From assembly GCF_004114425.1 (NCBI RefSeq), contig NZ_RDQF01000051.1, positions 5,001 through 56,127 on the forward strand: DNA of 51,127 bases, written 5' to 3'. A program made the translations under genes and the position numbers. The stretch's first letter is position 1. Every line of letters begins with the position of its first letter. Source of the DNA: Bradyrhizobium vignae (GTDB lineage Bacteria > Pseudomonadota > Alphaproteobacteria > Rhizobiales > Xanthobacteraceae). Below are positions 10,192 to 20,323 of the stretch, in pieces. The notes under the pieces are model-generated. The model was not told the origin of the DNA. It ran no database searches and saw only the letters and a program-made list of their open reading frames with translations.

Positions 10192-11190
10192 CTATTGAAT
10201 GAACTTCGCCAGCGACCCGTCGGCACAGGGACTCCCTGAGGAACGAGAGACGATGCACGCAGAAATTCTTCGACGTAGTCCCGAGAATTCGGGCCGAGTC
10301 ACAATCACGCCGATTGCGATTTTGTCGCTGCCAAGCAGTCTTCCGATATACGCCTTCAGCTCTGGATCAATCGTCTTCGCCCCGTTGGGGAATAGCAACG
10401 AGCGCAAATCAATGTAGCTCGCATCGCTTGCCGGTTTGGTGATCCGCACGGTCGCCGCCGTACTGACTGTACGGGCATCAACCATTGGATGAGCAGCAGC
10501 CTGCTCGAGCGCAACCGTCCCACCTCTTTCAAACAGCTTGACGGTCGTATTAATTTGCGTCTCGATCGTCATAGGCATGCAGAGGCGCAGATATTGCCGC
10601 AGCGCGTAAATCGCGGCAGGTCTATTGTCGATCACTACTGGAAGCGTTTCGCGATACTTTTGTTGCCGCGTGAGAACGACCGATTGCACAGTTGATTTTT
10701 CGACTTCGAAGATGAAGCGGCTGTTGAAATTTGTGAACGCATGGGAAGCCAGGCCGAAGGCTGCGCCCACGACGGCAATGGCCTTGGTCGGATCAGCGGC
10801 CGTAGCTCCGAGGATTAGGAGAGTTGCCGCTTCCGTGTCCAAGATCTGCTGATGAATTGGTCCAACCCAACGGCGTTTATTGTCTAGCCAGGTGAGATAC
10901 GCGTCGCAGCGGCGATCGATGTCATTCATGCCAGCCTGAACGAAGATCTGCCAATTCCTGCTGACGGGCGGCTCACGACAGAAAAGAATTTCCCCCCTCT
11001 CCTCGTATGAAAGTCCTGCCTGTTGGCAGATATATCCGACATATATTTCCTGAAGACGCGCCTGATTCACAGTTTCCGGTGCATAGAGCTCAGTTCCGAC
11101 CCCCTCGTTCGTATAGCGCCAATCAAGGGTATCGCAGCCGCCCAAAAACAGCGCCAGCGCAACGCAACTCGCAACGATACCCGTACGCAT
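10192..11190 (-). CDS. Predicted lipoprotein of unknown function, first gene of the lysozyme cassette
   Basis: A 332-residue protein. The start at 11190 gives a lipoprotein signal: R2, a hydrophobic stretch 5-16, lipobox LGGC with C19. Asp is at +2, which in E. coli would keep it in the inner membrane; whether the rule holds here is uncertain. Several Cys residues occur near the N-terminus (YICQQAG, LFCREPP) and in DIDRRCDAYL. A hydrophobic Ala/Gly-rich helix lies at about 135-155 (LLILGATAADPTKAIAVVGA). I recognise no named family. GGGGGCG precedes the start. Genes for a lysozyme and a transpeptidase-like protein follow at 11 and 46 nt, so a joint envelope role is likely (inference). Confidence 0.7.
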   Translation of the reverse strand: MRTGIVASCVALALFLGGCDTLDWRYTNEGVGTELYAPETVNQARLQEIYVGYICQQAGLSYEERGEILFCREPPVSRNWQIFVQAGMNDIDRRCDAYLTWLDNKRRWVGPIHQQILDTEAATLLILGATAADPTKAIAVVGAAFGLASHAFTNFNSRFIFEVEKSTVQSVVLTRQQKYRETLPVVIDNRPAAIYALRQYLRLCMPMTIETQINTTVKLFERGGTVALEQAAAHPMVDARTVSTAATVRITKPASDASYIDLRSLLFPNGAKTIDPELKAYIGRLLGSDKIAIGVIVTRPEFSGLRRRISACIVSRSSGSPCADGSLAKFIQ

Positions 11191-11517
11191 CGCACGCCCC
11201 CAAAAAATTCCTTTCGGGTTATGGCGAGCCGCCCTGTGTCCAAGAAGCACGCTCTCACGCGAACAATGTCCCGCGCAGGCCGTGCTTCGCCACAACCCCT
11301 CAAATATTGGATAGGGAGTGTGCCGAGCCTCGATCAAATTGTTCAAGCAGATTCATGCACGCTCAGAGAGAAAGCGCAATGCGTGTTCTATTTATAACAC
11401 ACTGCTCCAGCATGCGCTGTAGTGACGCACCCGGTGGTTGTGCTATTTGTCGTGCATAGAGTGCAGCACCGGACCGCCTCGTCGCCTGAAGCACAACGCT
11501 CGCCTCATGATATGAAA
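11191..11517. other. Upstream region of the lysozyme cassette
   Basis: About 330 nt without a supportable gene. It must carry the promoter of the cassette on the minus strand. An A/T-rich inverted repeat, GTGTT-N8-AACAC, lies at 11383-11400 and includes a TATAAA-like -10 on the minus strand, but no convincing -35 is present. Operator function is a guess. Confidence 0.35.
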
Positions 11518-11544
11518 AAACCTCCCCGCATAGCGGGGAGGTTT
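11512..11544 (-). terminator. Rho-independent terminator of clpB
   Basis: A perfect 12-bp stem (11518-11529 with 11533-11544) with a 3-nt loop, followed on the minus strand by a run of T residues (11515-11520 read in reverse). It lies 30 nt after the clpB stop codon. Confidence 0.93.
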
Positions 11545-11573
11545 GGACAGGTTCGCTGCCACGTTAGGCGTGC

Positions 11574-14213
<2,640 letters not shown>

Positions 14214-14454
14214 CTTTTCTGTCCCTCGGCCTGCCCTTGGGGCCCTCTCAGGCACCCCAATACGGCATCTTCATTGGGTTTCCGCTTACCGCATTGAGGT
14301 TTCTCAAGCAGCAAACGGCCGTCTCTTGCCGGCGTTGCCGCCGGCCTGACGCAGATGTGGGAAGCGGCTTGCGGATGCGAAAGAGGCGGCTTCACAATTT
14401 CGTGCGCACGTGGGCGGGCTTGGCGGTGGCGGGCCGAATCCCTTAAGTAGCAGC

Positions 14455-15243
14455 ATGACAGCCAGCCATACTGCCGAGATCACCGGCCTCTATCGCTACC
14501 CGATCAAGGGCCTGACCCCGGAACGCCTGTCGCGCGCCCCGCTGCGGGTCGGCCAGACCCTGCCGGCCGACCGCCGCTACGCCATCGAAAACGGCCCGAG
14601 CGGGTTCGACCCTGACGCTCCCGAATGGAAGCCGAAAATCCAGTTCCTGATGCTGGCGCGCAATGAGCGGCTGGCCGAGCTCGACAGCCGGTTCGACGAC
14701 GCCACCAATGTGTTGACCATCCGCAAGGACGGCCAAATCGTCGCCAGCGGCGATCTCGAGACCACCACCGGACGCGCCGCCATCGAGGCTTATTTTACTG
14801 AGAACTTCCAGCCCGAGTTGAAGGGCCCGCCCAAGGTTCTGTCCGGCCGCGACCACAGCTTCTCTGACGTCGCCCGCAAGGTCGTCTCCATCATCAATCT
14901 CGGCAGCGTTCGCGCGATCGAGACCATGCTCGGCGGCGCCGCCGTGCATCCCCTGCGCTTCCGCGCCAATCTCTACGTCAAGGGCTGGCCGGCCTGGTCA
15001 GAGCTCGATCTCGTCGGCCAGACGCTTGCGATCGGGCAGGCCCGGCTGAAGGTGATCAAGCGCATCGTCCGCTGCCCGGCCACCAATGTCGATCCTGAGA
15101 CCGCCAAGCGCGATCTCGAAATTCCGCCCACGCTCTCGCGCCATCTCGGCCACATGGACTGCGGCATCTACGCCGAGGTGATCGCAGACGGTGACGTCGG
15201 CGTCGGTGACGCCGTCCAGGTGGAAGAGCCGAAGCTGCTGTGA
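14455..15243 (+). CDS. MOSC domain protein (YcbX-like)
   Basis: A 262-residue protein. It has an N-terminal MOSC_N beta-barrel (about 5-110, starting ITGLYRYPIKGLTPE) and a C-terminal MOSC domain (about 120-258). The latter carries the conserved Cys motif RCPATNVDPET, which in this superfamily (molybdenum cofactor sulfurase C-terminus, YiiM, YcbX, mARC) relates to Mo cofactor binding or sulfur transfer. Reduction of N-hydroxylated compounds is one known activity of relatives; the substrate here is unknown. The start at 14455 lacks a strong ribosome-binding site, so the N-terminus is moderately certain. It is divergent from clpB. Confidence 0.85.
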   Translation: MTASHTAEITGLYRYPIKGLTPERLSRAPLRVGQTLPADRRYAIENGPSGFDPDAPEWKPKIQFLMLARNERLAELDSRFDDATNVLTIRKDGQIVASGDLETTTGRAAIEAYFTENFQPELKGPPKVLSGRDHSFSDVARKVVSIINLGSVRAIETMLGGAAVHPLRFRANLYVKGWPAWSELDLVGQTLAIGQARLKVIKRIVRCPATNVDPETAKRDLEIPPTLSRHLGHMDCGIYAEVIADGDVGVGDAVQVEEPKLL

Positions 15244-15267
15244 GCCAACGCTGTCTTCACGCACTCC

Positions 15268-15357
15268 GTCATTGCGAGGAGCGAAGCACGAAGCAAATCC
15301 AGAGTATTTCCGCGGAGGGATTCTGGATTGCTTCGCTTCGCTCGCAATGAGGGTGAC
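15268..15357. repeat. Palindromic intergenic repeat, family A copy 1
   Basis: An imperfect inverted repeat. The left arm begins GTCATTGCGAGGAGCGAAGC and the right arm ends with CTTCGCTCGCAATGA. Its core, GCAAATCCAG ... CTGGATTGCTTCGCT, recurs at 50800-50875. It lies between convergent genes and can fold into a long hairpin, so it may act as an mRNA end. This is a REP-like element of the type common in Bradyrhizobium. Confidence 0.8.
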
Positions 15358-15362
15358 GAGCC

Positions 15363-16022
15363 TCAATTCGGCATCACATACGCGTAAATCCGGCCGCGCG
15401 AGACCGGCGCTTCGCGGACGCGGTTGCCGTTGTTGCCGGAGATCATGATCGGATTGCCCTGCGCGTCGATGCCGGTGATGATGCCGACATGGCCGCCGCG
15501 GCGGCCGCGCGACATCACCGCGATGGCGCCGACCTGCGGGCCTGAGACGCGCGTGCCGTAACGAGCGAACGAGCTCGCCATATCGGAGCCGGTGCCCTTA
15601 TGTCCGGTATGCTCCAGCACCATGTTCATGAAGCGCGCGCACCAGAGACTGCCGCGCCCGGTCGGATTGCCGCCGAGATAGCGGCGCGCCTCGGACACGA
15701 GGCCCGATCCGCCGGCCAAGCCGCCGCTCGCAGCCATGCTGTCATTGCCCGTGCCGCCGCCGTTGGCATTCGGATTGTAGCTGGCCTGCGTGTCGGCGAA
15801 GCCGCCCGCCTGCAACTGCGCGGCGCTGCGCTCGAAGCGCGAGCCGCGTGCATGATGGCGGTGGTGATGATGCCTGGCGTGGTGCACGTAAGCGTGCCGC
15901 TCTGCGCTATGACGATGATGTGGCCGGGCCGAGGCCGGAGAAACGAACGCGGCAACCGCCGCGAAGAAAAACGCCAGCGCGACAACACACCGCGACAGGC
16001 GGAACGCAAACAACTCGACCAT
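15363..16022 (-). CDS. Secreted CHAP/NlpC-P60-like amidase (TIGR02594-like)
   Basis: A 219-residue exported protein. The signal peptide covers about residues 1-32 (cleavage near PASA). A very His-rich stretch follows (HHRHSAERHAYVHHARHHHH, about 35-58). The catalytic domain (about 105-217) contains the Cys nucleophile in SLWCARFMN and the His in GGHVGIITG, the arrangement of CHAP/NlpC-P60 cysteine amidases or endopeptidases that act on peptidoglycan. The His-rich stretch could bind metal. Start at 16022 with AAGGA spaced 6 nt. Monocistronic, converging with the MOSC gene. Confidence 0.8.
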   Translation of the reverse strand: MVELFAFRLSRCVVALAFFFAAVAAFVSPASARPHHRHSAERHAYVHHARHHHHRHHARGSRFERSAAQLQAGGFADTQASYNPNANGGGTGNDSMAASGGLAGGSGLVSEARRYLGGNPTGRGSLWCARFMNMVLEHTGHKGTGSDMASSFARYGTRVSGPQVGAIAVMSRGRRGGHVGIITGIDAQGNPIMISGNNGNRVREAPVSRGRIYAYVMPN

Positions 16023-16237
16023 ACGTCATCCTTCGTTACACCCCACTTCCCGTCGGCCCGTGCGGTGGCCGACATCCGGCGGGCCGTAAAGCTTCCGGAT
16101 GTGGCGAGAAAAAGACGCCACGCCCGGGCGAATGGCTGCGATGATTGTGTATCGGGACTGGCCTGATGCTGCCGCATTGCGGACAACTGCGTTAACTGCG
16201 ATCCTGCAAACGCGGCTTGAAGAGAGGGAAACAGTTA

Positions 16238-17101
16238 ATGCCCCACGCCACGACCAGGGACGACGTTCGCATCTATTTCGAAGAGGCGGGTCAGGGAACG
16301 CCGATACTTTTTCTGCACGAGTTCGCGGCCGACTACACCAATTGGGAGCCGCAGATGCGCTACTTCTCGCGCGGCCACCGCTGCATCACCTATTCGGCGC
16401 GCGGCTACACGCCGTCGGACGTGCCCGACGGCGAGGTCTACACCTACACGCATTTCTACACCGATGCGCTTGCGGTGCTCGATCACCTCGGCATCGAACG
16501 CGCACATCTGGTCGGGCTGTCGATGGGTGCCTACTCATCGCTGCAGATCGGATTGAACACGCCGCAACGCGCGCTGTCGATGACGCTGGCCGGGGTCGGC
16601 TCCGGCTCGGAGCTCGAGAACCTGGAAGCCTGGCGCAAGCAGTGCCGCGCCAATGCCGAGCAGTTCGAGACGCTGGGCTCCGCCGAGGTCGCGAAAGTCA
16701 CGCGCGAGGCGCCGAGCCGGATTCCGTTCCTGGTGAAGGACCCGCGCGGCCACGCGGATTTCTATGCCGCCCTGGCGCGGCACGATGCCAAGGGATCGGC
16801 GCGCACCATGCGGGGCTTCCAGGGCGGCCGCCCCTCGATCTACACGATGACGGATGCGATCGCGAAGGTGTCGACGCCCGCGCTGATCATCTGCGGCGAC
16901 GAGGACGATCCCTGCATCGGGCCGAGCCTGTTCCTGAAGAAGCACCTGCCCGCAGCGGGCCTCGCGATGTTTCCGAAATCCGGCCACGTGCTCAATCTCG
17001 AGGAGCCGGCGTTGTTCAACAAGAGCGTCGAGCGGTTCGTCACGCTGGTTGAGGCGGGCCGCTGGCCGGTGCGGGACCCGAGGTCGCTGGCCGCGCATTG
17101 A
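16238..17101 (+). CDS. Alpha/beta hydrolase
   Basis: A 287-residue alpha/beta-hydrolase-fold enzyme. The ATG at 16238 is chosen because GAGAGGGA lies 9 nt upstream; the in-frame TTG at 16217 does not. Motifs: oxyanion-loop region LFLHEFAADYTNW (about 25-37), nucleophile elbow GLSMG with S95, an acidic residue in ICGDEDDPCIG, and the catalytic His in KSGHVLNLEEP. It is closest in pattern to the 3-oxoadipate enol-lactonase/haloperoxidase-type group. Substrate unknown; no catabolic neighbours. It converges with metW. Confidence 0.85.
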   Translation: MPHATTRDDVRIYFEEAGQGTPILFLHEFAADYTNWEPQMRYFSRGHRCITYSARGYTPSDVPDGEVYTYTHFYTDALAVLDHLGIERAHLVGLSMGAYSSLQIGLNTPQRALSMTLAGVGSGSELENLEAWRKQCRANAEQFETLGSAEVAKVTREAPSRIPFLVKDPRGHADFYAALARHDAKGSARTMRGFQGGRPSIYTMTDAIAKVSTPALIICGDEDDPCIGPSLFLKKHLPAAGLAMFPKSGHVLNLEEPALFNKSVERFVTLVEAGRWPVRDPRSLAAH

Positions 17102-17178
17102 GGCAGTGGCTCACCACACGCGTCGCAATGACGGAGGATAGATCTCGACTCCTCAACTCATGGAGCGCGGATGGACAG

Positions 17179-17841
17179 CTACTTCCCTCCACCCCGGCTC
17201 AGCAGAAACACGCCTTGCTCGCCGAACATGTTCCACACCCACCAGGGCAGGTTCAGCGGCACGGGGCGGCCGTGGAGATCGAGCGCGATCGAGCGCTCCA
17301 TCTTGACGTTGATCTCGTCGCAGAGCTGCACGAAATCCTTGATTGTGCAGAAATGGATGTTGGCGGTGTCGTACCAGGTCGCCGGCAGATTCTCCGTGCG
17401 CGGCATGTGGCCGCCGATCAGGAGCTGGAGCCGCATCTTCCAGAAGCCGAAATTCGGGAACGACACGATGGCGCGGCGGCCGATGCGCAACAGGTTCTCC
17501 AGCACGACCTTCGGCTGCCGCGTCGCTTGCAGCGTCTGCGACAGAATCACATAGTCGAAAGCGTCGTCGGGATAGTTGACGAGGTCGGTGTCGGCATCGC
17601 CCTGCACCACCGCAAGCCCCTTGGCGACGCAGCGATTGACGCCCTCACGCGACAGCTCGATGCCGCGGCCGTCGATGCCGCGGGTTTCCAGCAGCTGGAG
17701 CAGATCACCGTCGCCGCAGCCGACGTCGAGCACTTTGGAGCCCGGCTTGACCATCTCGGCGACCAGCAGGTGGTCGGCACGAAACTGGCCGGACGGCGCG
17801 GTCGCAACGCGGTTCAGAGGCAGCACTTGCTGGACGGACAT
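17179..17841 (-). CDS. metW: Methionine biosynthesis protein MetW
   Basis: A 220-residue SAM-methyltransferase-fold protein. Motif I is KVLDVGCGDGDLLQLL (about 36-51), followed by GIELSREGVNRCVAKG and the post-I Asp in VVQGDADTDL. The C-terminal LNLPWWVWNMFGEQGVFLL is typical of MetW. In other proteobacteria MetW is required with MetX for homoserine acylation. It starts 2 nt after metX ends, so the two are co-transcribed and probably translationally coupled, under the SAM-II switch upstream of metX. Confidence 0.95.
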   Translation of the reverse strand: MSVQQVLPLNRVATAPSGQFRADHLLVAEMVKPGSKVLDVGCGDGDLLQLLETRGIDGRGIELSREGVNRCVAKGLAVVQGDADTDLVNYPDDAFDYVILSQTLQATRQPKVVLENLLRIGRRAIVSFPNFGFWKMRLQLLIGGHMPRTENLPATWYDTANIHFCTIKDFVQLCDEINVKMERSIALDLHGRPVPLNLPWWVWNMFGEQGVFLLSRGGGK

Positions 17842-17843
17842 TG

Positions 17844-19055
17844 CTAGCGGTCCTTGAGGCTGACCCCGCGGGCCTTGCCTGCCGATTGCAGGAAGGCGCG
17901 GGAGATGTCGAAAAATTCGGGCACGTCGAGCAGGAAGGCATCATGGCCGCGATCGGTCTCGATCTCGGCGAACGACACCCGCGCGCTCGAAGCGTTCAAC
18001 GCATGCACCAGCGCGCGCGATTCCGAGGTCGGGAACAGCCAGTCGCTGGTGAAGGAGACCACGCAGAAGCGGGTCTTGATGTCGGCGAAGGCCTTGGCCA
18101 GCACGCCGCCGTGATCGGCGGCGATGTCGAAATAGTCCATCGCGCGCGTCAAATAGAGATAGGAGTTGGCATCGAAGCGCTCGACGAAGGACGAGCCCTG
18201 GTAGCGCAGATAGCTTTCGACCTGGAAGTCGGCGTCGAACGAGAAGGTCGGCAGCTCGCGGTCCTGCATGCGCCGGCCGAACTTGCGGTGCAGCGCCGCA
18301 TCCGAAAGATAGGTGATGTGCGCCGCCATCCGCGCCACCGCGAGCCCGCGATGCGGATGGATGCCGCGGTCGGCATAGCCGCCACCGTGCCAGTCGGGGT
18401 CGGCCATCACGGCCTGGCGGCCGAGTTCGTGGAAGGCGATGTTCTGCGCAGAGTGCCGCGTCGCGCAGGCAATCGCCAACGCGGAGAACACGCGAGCAGG
18501 ATATGCCGCGGTCCATTGCAGCACCTGCATGCCGCCCATCGAGCCGCCGACGACGGCAAACAGCGTGTCGATGCCGAGCCGGTCGATCAGCATCGCCTGC
18601 GCCCGCACCATGTCGGGGATGGTGATGACAGGGAAATCCAGGCCCCAGACCTTGCCGGTCGCGGGATTGATCGACGCCGGCCCGGTCGAGCCCATGCAGC
18701 CGCCGATCACGTTGGAGCAGATGATGAAGTAGTGCTTGGGATCGATGGGTCGGCCGGGGCCGACCAGCGTCTCCCACCAGCCGGGCTTGCCGGTGACGGG
18801 ATGCACATTGGCGACATGCTGGTCGCCGGTCAGCGCATGGCAGATCAGCACGGCGTTGGAGCGATCGGCGTTGAGCTCGCCATAGGTCTGGTAGGCGATC
18901 TGGAACGGGGAGAGGTCGACGCCGCAATCGAGCCGCAGCGGCTGCTCGGTGCCGAAATGCGCGACTTGCGAGCTTGGATGATCCACCTCGTGCGACCGTT
19001 CGTCGGCGCTGATCGCAGGACTCGGTATCGACTTGACGCTACCCATCTCGGACAT
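17844..19055 (-). CDS. metX: Homoserine O-acyltransferase
   Basis: A 403-residue alpha/beta-hydrolase-fold acyltransferase that activates homoserine (acetyl- or succinyl-CoA donor) for methionine synthesis. Motifs: CHALTGDQHVA, the nucleophile elbow GGSMGGMQ with S172, the catalytic Asp in TSDWLFP, and the His in GHDAFLLD. Start at 19055 (CGAGGTCG upstream); an ATG 14-15 codons further upstream is a possible alternative. The mRNA leader carries a SAM-II riboswitch and terminator, so SAM should repress it. Several MetX enzymes in Proteobacteria use succinyl-CoA; the donor is not decided here. Confidence 0.95.
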   Translation of the reverse strand: MSEMGSVKSIPSPAISADERSHEVDHPSSQVAHFGTEQPLRLDCGVDLSPFQIAYQTYGELNADRSNAVLICHALTGDQHVANVHPVTGKPGWWETLVGPGRPIDPKHYFIICSNVIGGCMGSTGPASINPATGKVWGLDFPVITIPDMVRAQAMLIDRLGIDTLFAVVGGSMGGMQVLQWTAAYPARVFSALAIACATRHSAQNIAFHELGRQAVMADPDWHGGGYADRGIHPHRGLAVARMAAHITYLSDAALHRKFGRRMQDRELPTFSFDADFQVESYLRYQGSSFVERFDANSYLYLTRAMDYFDIAADHGGVLAKAFADIKTRFCVVSFTSDWLFPTSESRALVHALNASSARVSFAEIETDRGHDAFLLDVPEFFDISRAFLQSAGKARGVSLKDR

Positions 19056-19106
19056 CGACCTCGTTTGCGACTGGCTACTAGACCGCGCCGCTGACATCAG
19101 GCCATG

Positions 19107-19139
19107 AAAAACCCGGCCTGAACGATAGGTTCGGCCGGG
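19107..19139 (-). terminator. Intrinsic terminator in the metX leader (expression platform)
   Basis: On the minus strand CCCGGCCGAAC pairs with GTTCAGGCCGGG around a CTATC loop, followed by TTTTT. It lies about 20-50 nt after the SAM-II aptamer and before metX, so it is well placed to stop transcription into metX when SAM is bound (inference). Confidence 0.85.
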
Positions 19140-19157
19140 ATCGGAAGCGTCCCCGGC

Positions 19158-19214
19158 CTGTTTAGCGAATTTTTTAACGTGGCTGCAAGCCGGCCGGCTC
19201 AAATGACCACGGAA
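19158..19214 (-). ncRNA. SAM-II riboswitch (metA element) upstream of metX
   Basis: On the minus strand the aptamer shows the conserved SAM-II blocks in order: CGTGGTCATTTG, a loop with GGCTTGCAGCCACGTTAAA, then CGCTAAA at the 3' end. P1 is CGTGG (19207-19211) with CCACG (19178-19182). The 3' strand supplies the pseudoknot. A promoter ends a few bases upstream, so transcription would start at the aptamer's first base. SAM-II RNAs bind S-adenosylmethionine and are typical of Alphaproteobacteria in front of methionine genes. Confidence 0.93.
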
Positions 19215-19221
19215 CAGGCAA

Positions 19222-19250
19222 AAGCTACCGTCTCGGGCCGTTTTCGTCAA
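19222..19250 (-). promoter_or_regulatory. Promoter of metX-metW
   Basis: TTGACG (19245-19250) and TAGCTT (19222-19227) on the minus strand are 17 bp apart. The expected start site, about 19214-19216, coincides with the 5' end of the SAM-II aptamer, which supports both calls. Confidence 0.7.
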
Positions 19251-19441
19251 GTCGCGGCCCGGATCGAGCCAATTCGCCTCTTGCGCCGTGAACGGAAAGG
19301 GCCGTCATTTCTCTTTGCTTTCGTCGGCCCGACTGCCTAATCAGGACATTGATCGCAGCGGTGACGGCCTTACCAATTGTCTTGCCGATCCGCACCGGAA
19401 CGTCCTTCAACAGCCCAAGCTCTTCAACAATCAAGTCAGAC

Positions 19442-20290
19442 ATGACCCAACGTCCGCCCGCGCCACCATCGCTCCAGGAACTGCGCAAGGAGATCGACGC
19501 GATCGACGAGGGCATGCATCGCCTGCTGATGCAGCGCGGCGACATCATCGACCGCCTGATCCAGGTGAAGCAGACCCAGGAGGTCGGCTCGGCGTTTCGG
19601 CCTGCGCGCGAGGCCGACATGATGCGCCACCTCGTGCAGCGCCATCGCGGCATCCTGCCGCTCGACACCGTCGAGAGCATCTGGCGCGTCATCATCTCGA
19701 CGTTCACCTATGTGCAGGCGCCATTCTCCGTGCATGCCGACGTCTCGGTGAGCGAGCCGGCGATGCGCGATTCCGCGCGCTTCCATTTTGGCTTCACGGT
19801 GCCTTACGTCGCGCATTTCAGCGCGCAAGCCGCGGTCGAGGCGGTCGCGAGATCCAAGGGCGACCTGGCGCTGGTCTCGGCCACCTCCAGCCGCACACCA
19901 TGGTGGCTGGAGCTCGAAGCGGAAGGCGCACCGAAGATCATCGCGCGGCTGCCTTTCGTCGAGCGTGCCGATCATCCGGCGGCAATGCCGGTGTTCGCAG
20001 TCTCGCGCGTCGCCGACAGCGCCCTGGTGACGGAGGTCGAGACCTTCAGCGTACGTGTCTCCGGGTGGAACGCCGAGGTCGCGCGCGCCCTGTCGCCGCT
20101 CGCCGAGATCGTGGCGGTGCCCGATACCGCCTTTGACGGCGCGGCGCTGCTGGTCTCGGTCACCAGCGCGACCAGCATCGACAAAATCAGGGCTGCCCTG
20201 ATCGAGGCGGGGGCCTCGGTGCGCTCCACGGCCCTCGTCGGCAGCCACGCAACGCGCTATACGGTGCCCCCGACCGGGGCGAAATCGTAA
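19442..20290 (+). CDS. Chorismate mutase with C-terminal regulatory-like domain
   Basis: A 282-residue protein. The AroQ-type chorismate mutase domain (about 8-92) begins LRKEIDAIDEGMHRLLMQR and holds the expected catalytic Lys/Arg/Glu positions (VKQTQ, then READM). It converts chorismate to prephenate. The remaining 190 residues (VPYVAHFSAQAAVEAVARSK ... PVFAVSR ... TSIDKIRAALIEAGASVRST) look like a worn-down prephenate dehydratase plus ACT-like region, without the TRF motif. That is my inference. Start at 19442 lacks a good ribosome-binding site. It is first in an operon with hisC and tyrA, divergent from metX. Confidence 0.85.
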   Translation: MTQRPPAPPSLQELRKEIDAIDEGMHRLLMQRGDIIDRLIQVKQTQEVGSAFRPAREADMMRHLVQRHRGILPLDTVESIWRVIISTFTYVQAPFSVHADVSVSEPAMRDSARFHFGFTVPYVAHFSAQAAVEAVARSKGDLALVSATSSRTPWWLELEAEGAPKIIARLPFVERADHPAAMPVFAVSRVADSALVTEVETFSVRVSGWNAEVARALSPLAEIVAVPDTAFDGAALLVSVTSATSIDKIRAALIEAGASVRSTALVGSHATRYTVPPTGAKS

Positions 20291-20323
20291 ATCGCGAGCA
20301 GCCCAGCCTATCCGGAGTCCAAG

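Noticed and set aside
8476..11190. Complete prophage
   Set aside because: No integrase, capsid, tail, terminase or repressor genes and no attachment-site repeats are seen; only the lysozyme-type cassette is phage-like.
14214..14454. A sigma32 (heat-shock) promoter for clpB
   Set aside because: A CTTGAG occurs near 14310 on the minus strand, but no suitable -10 (CCTATnT/CCCCATnT type) lies at the right distance.
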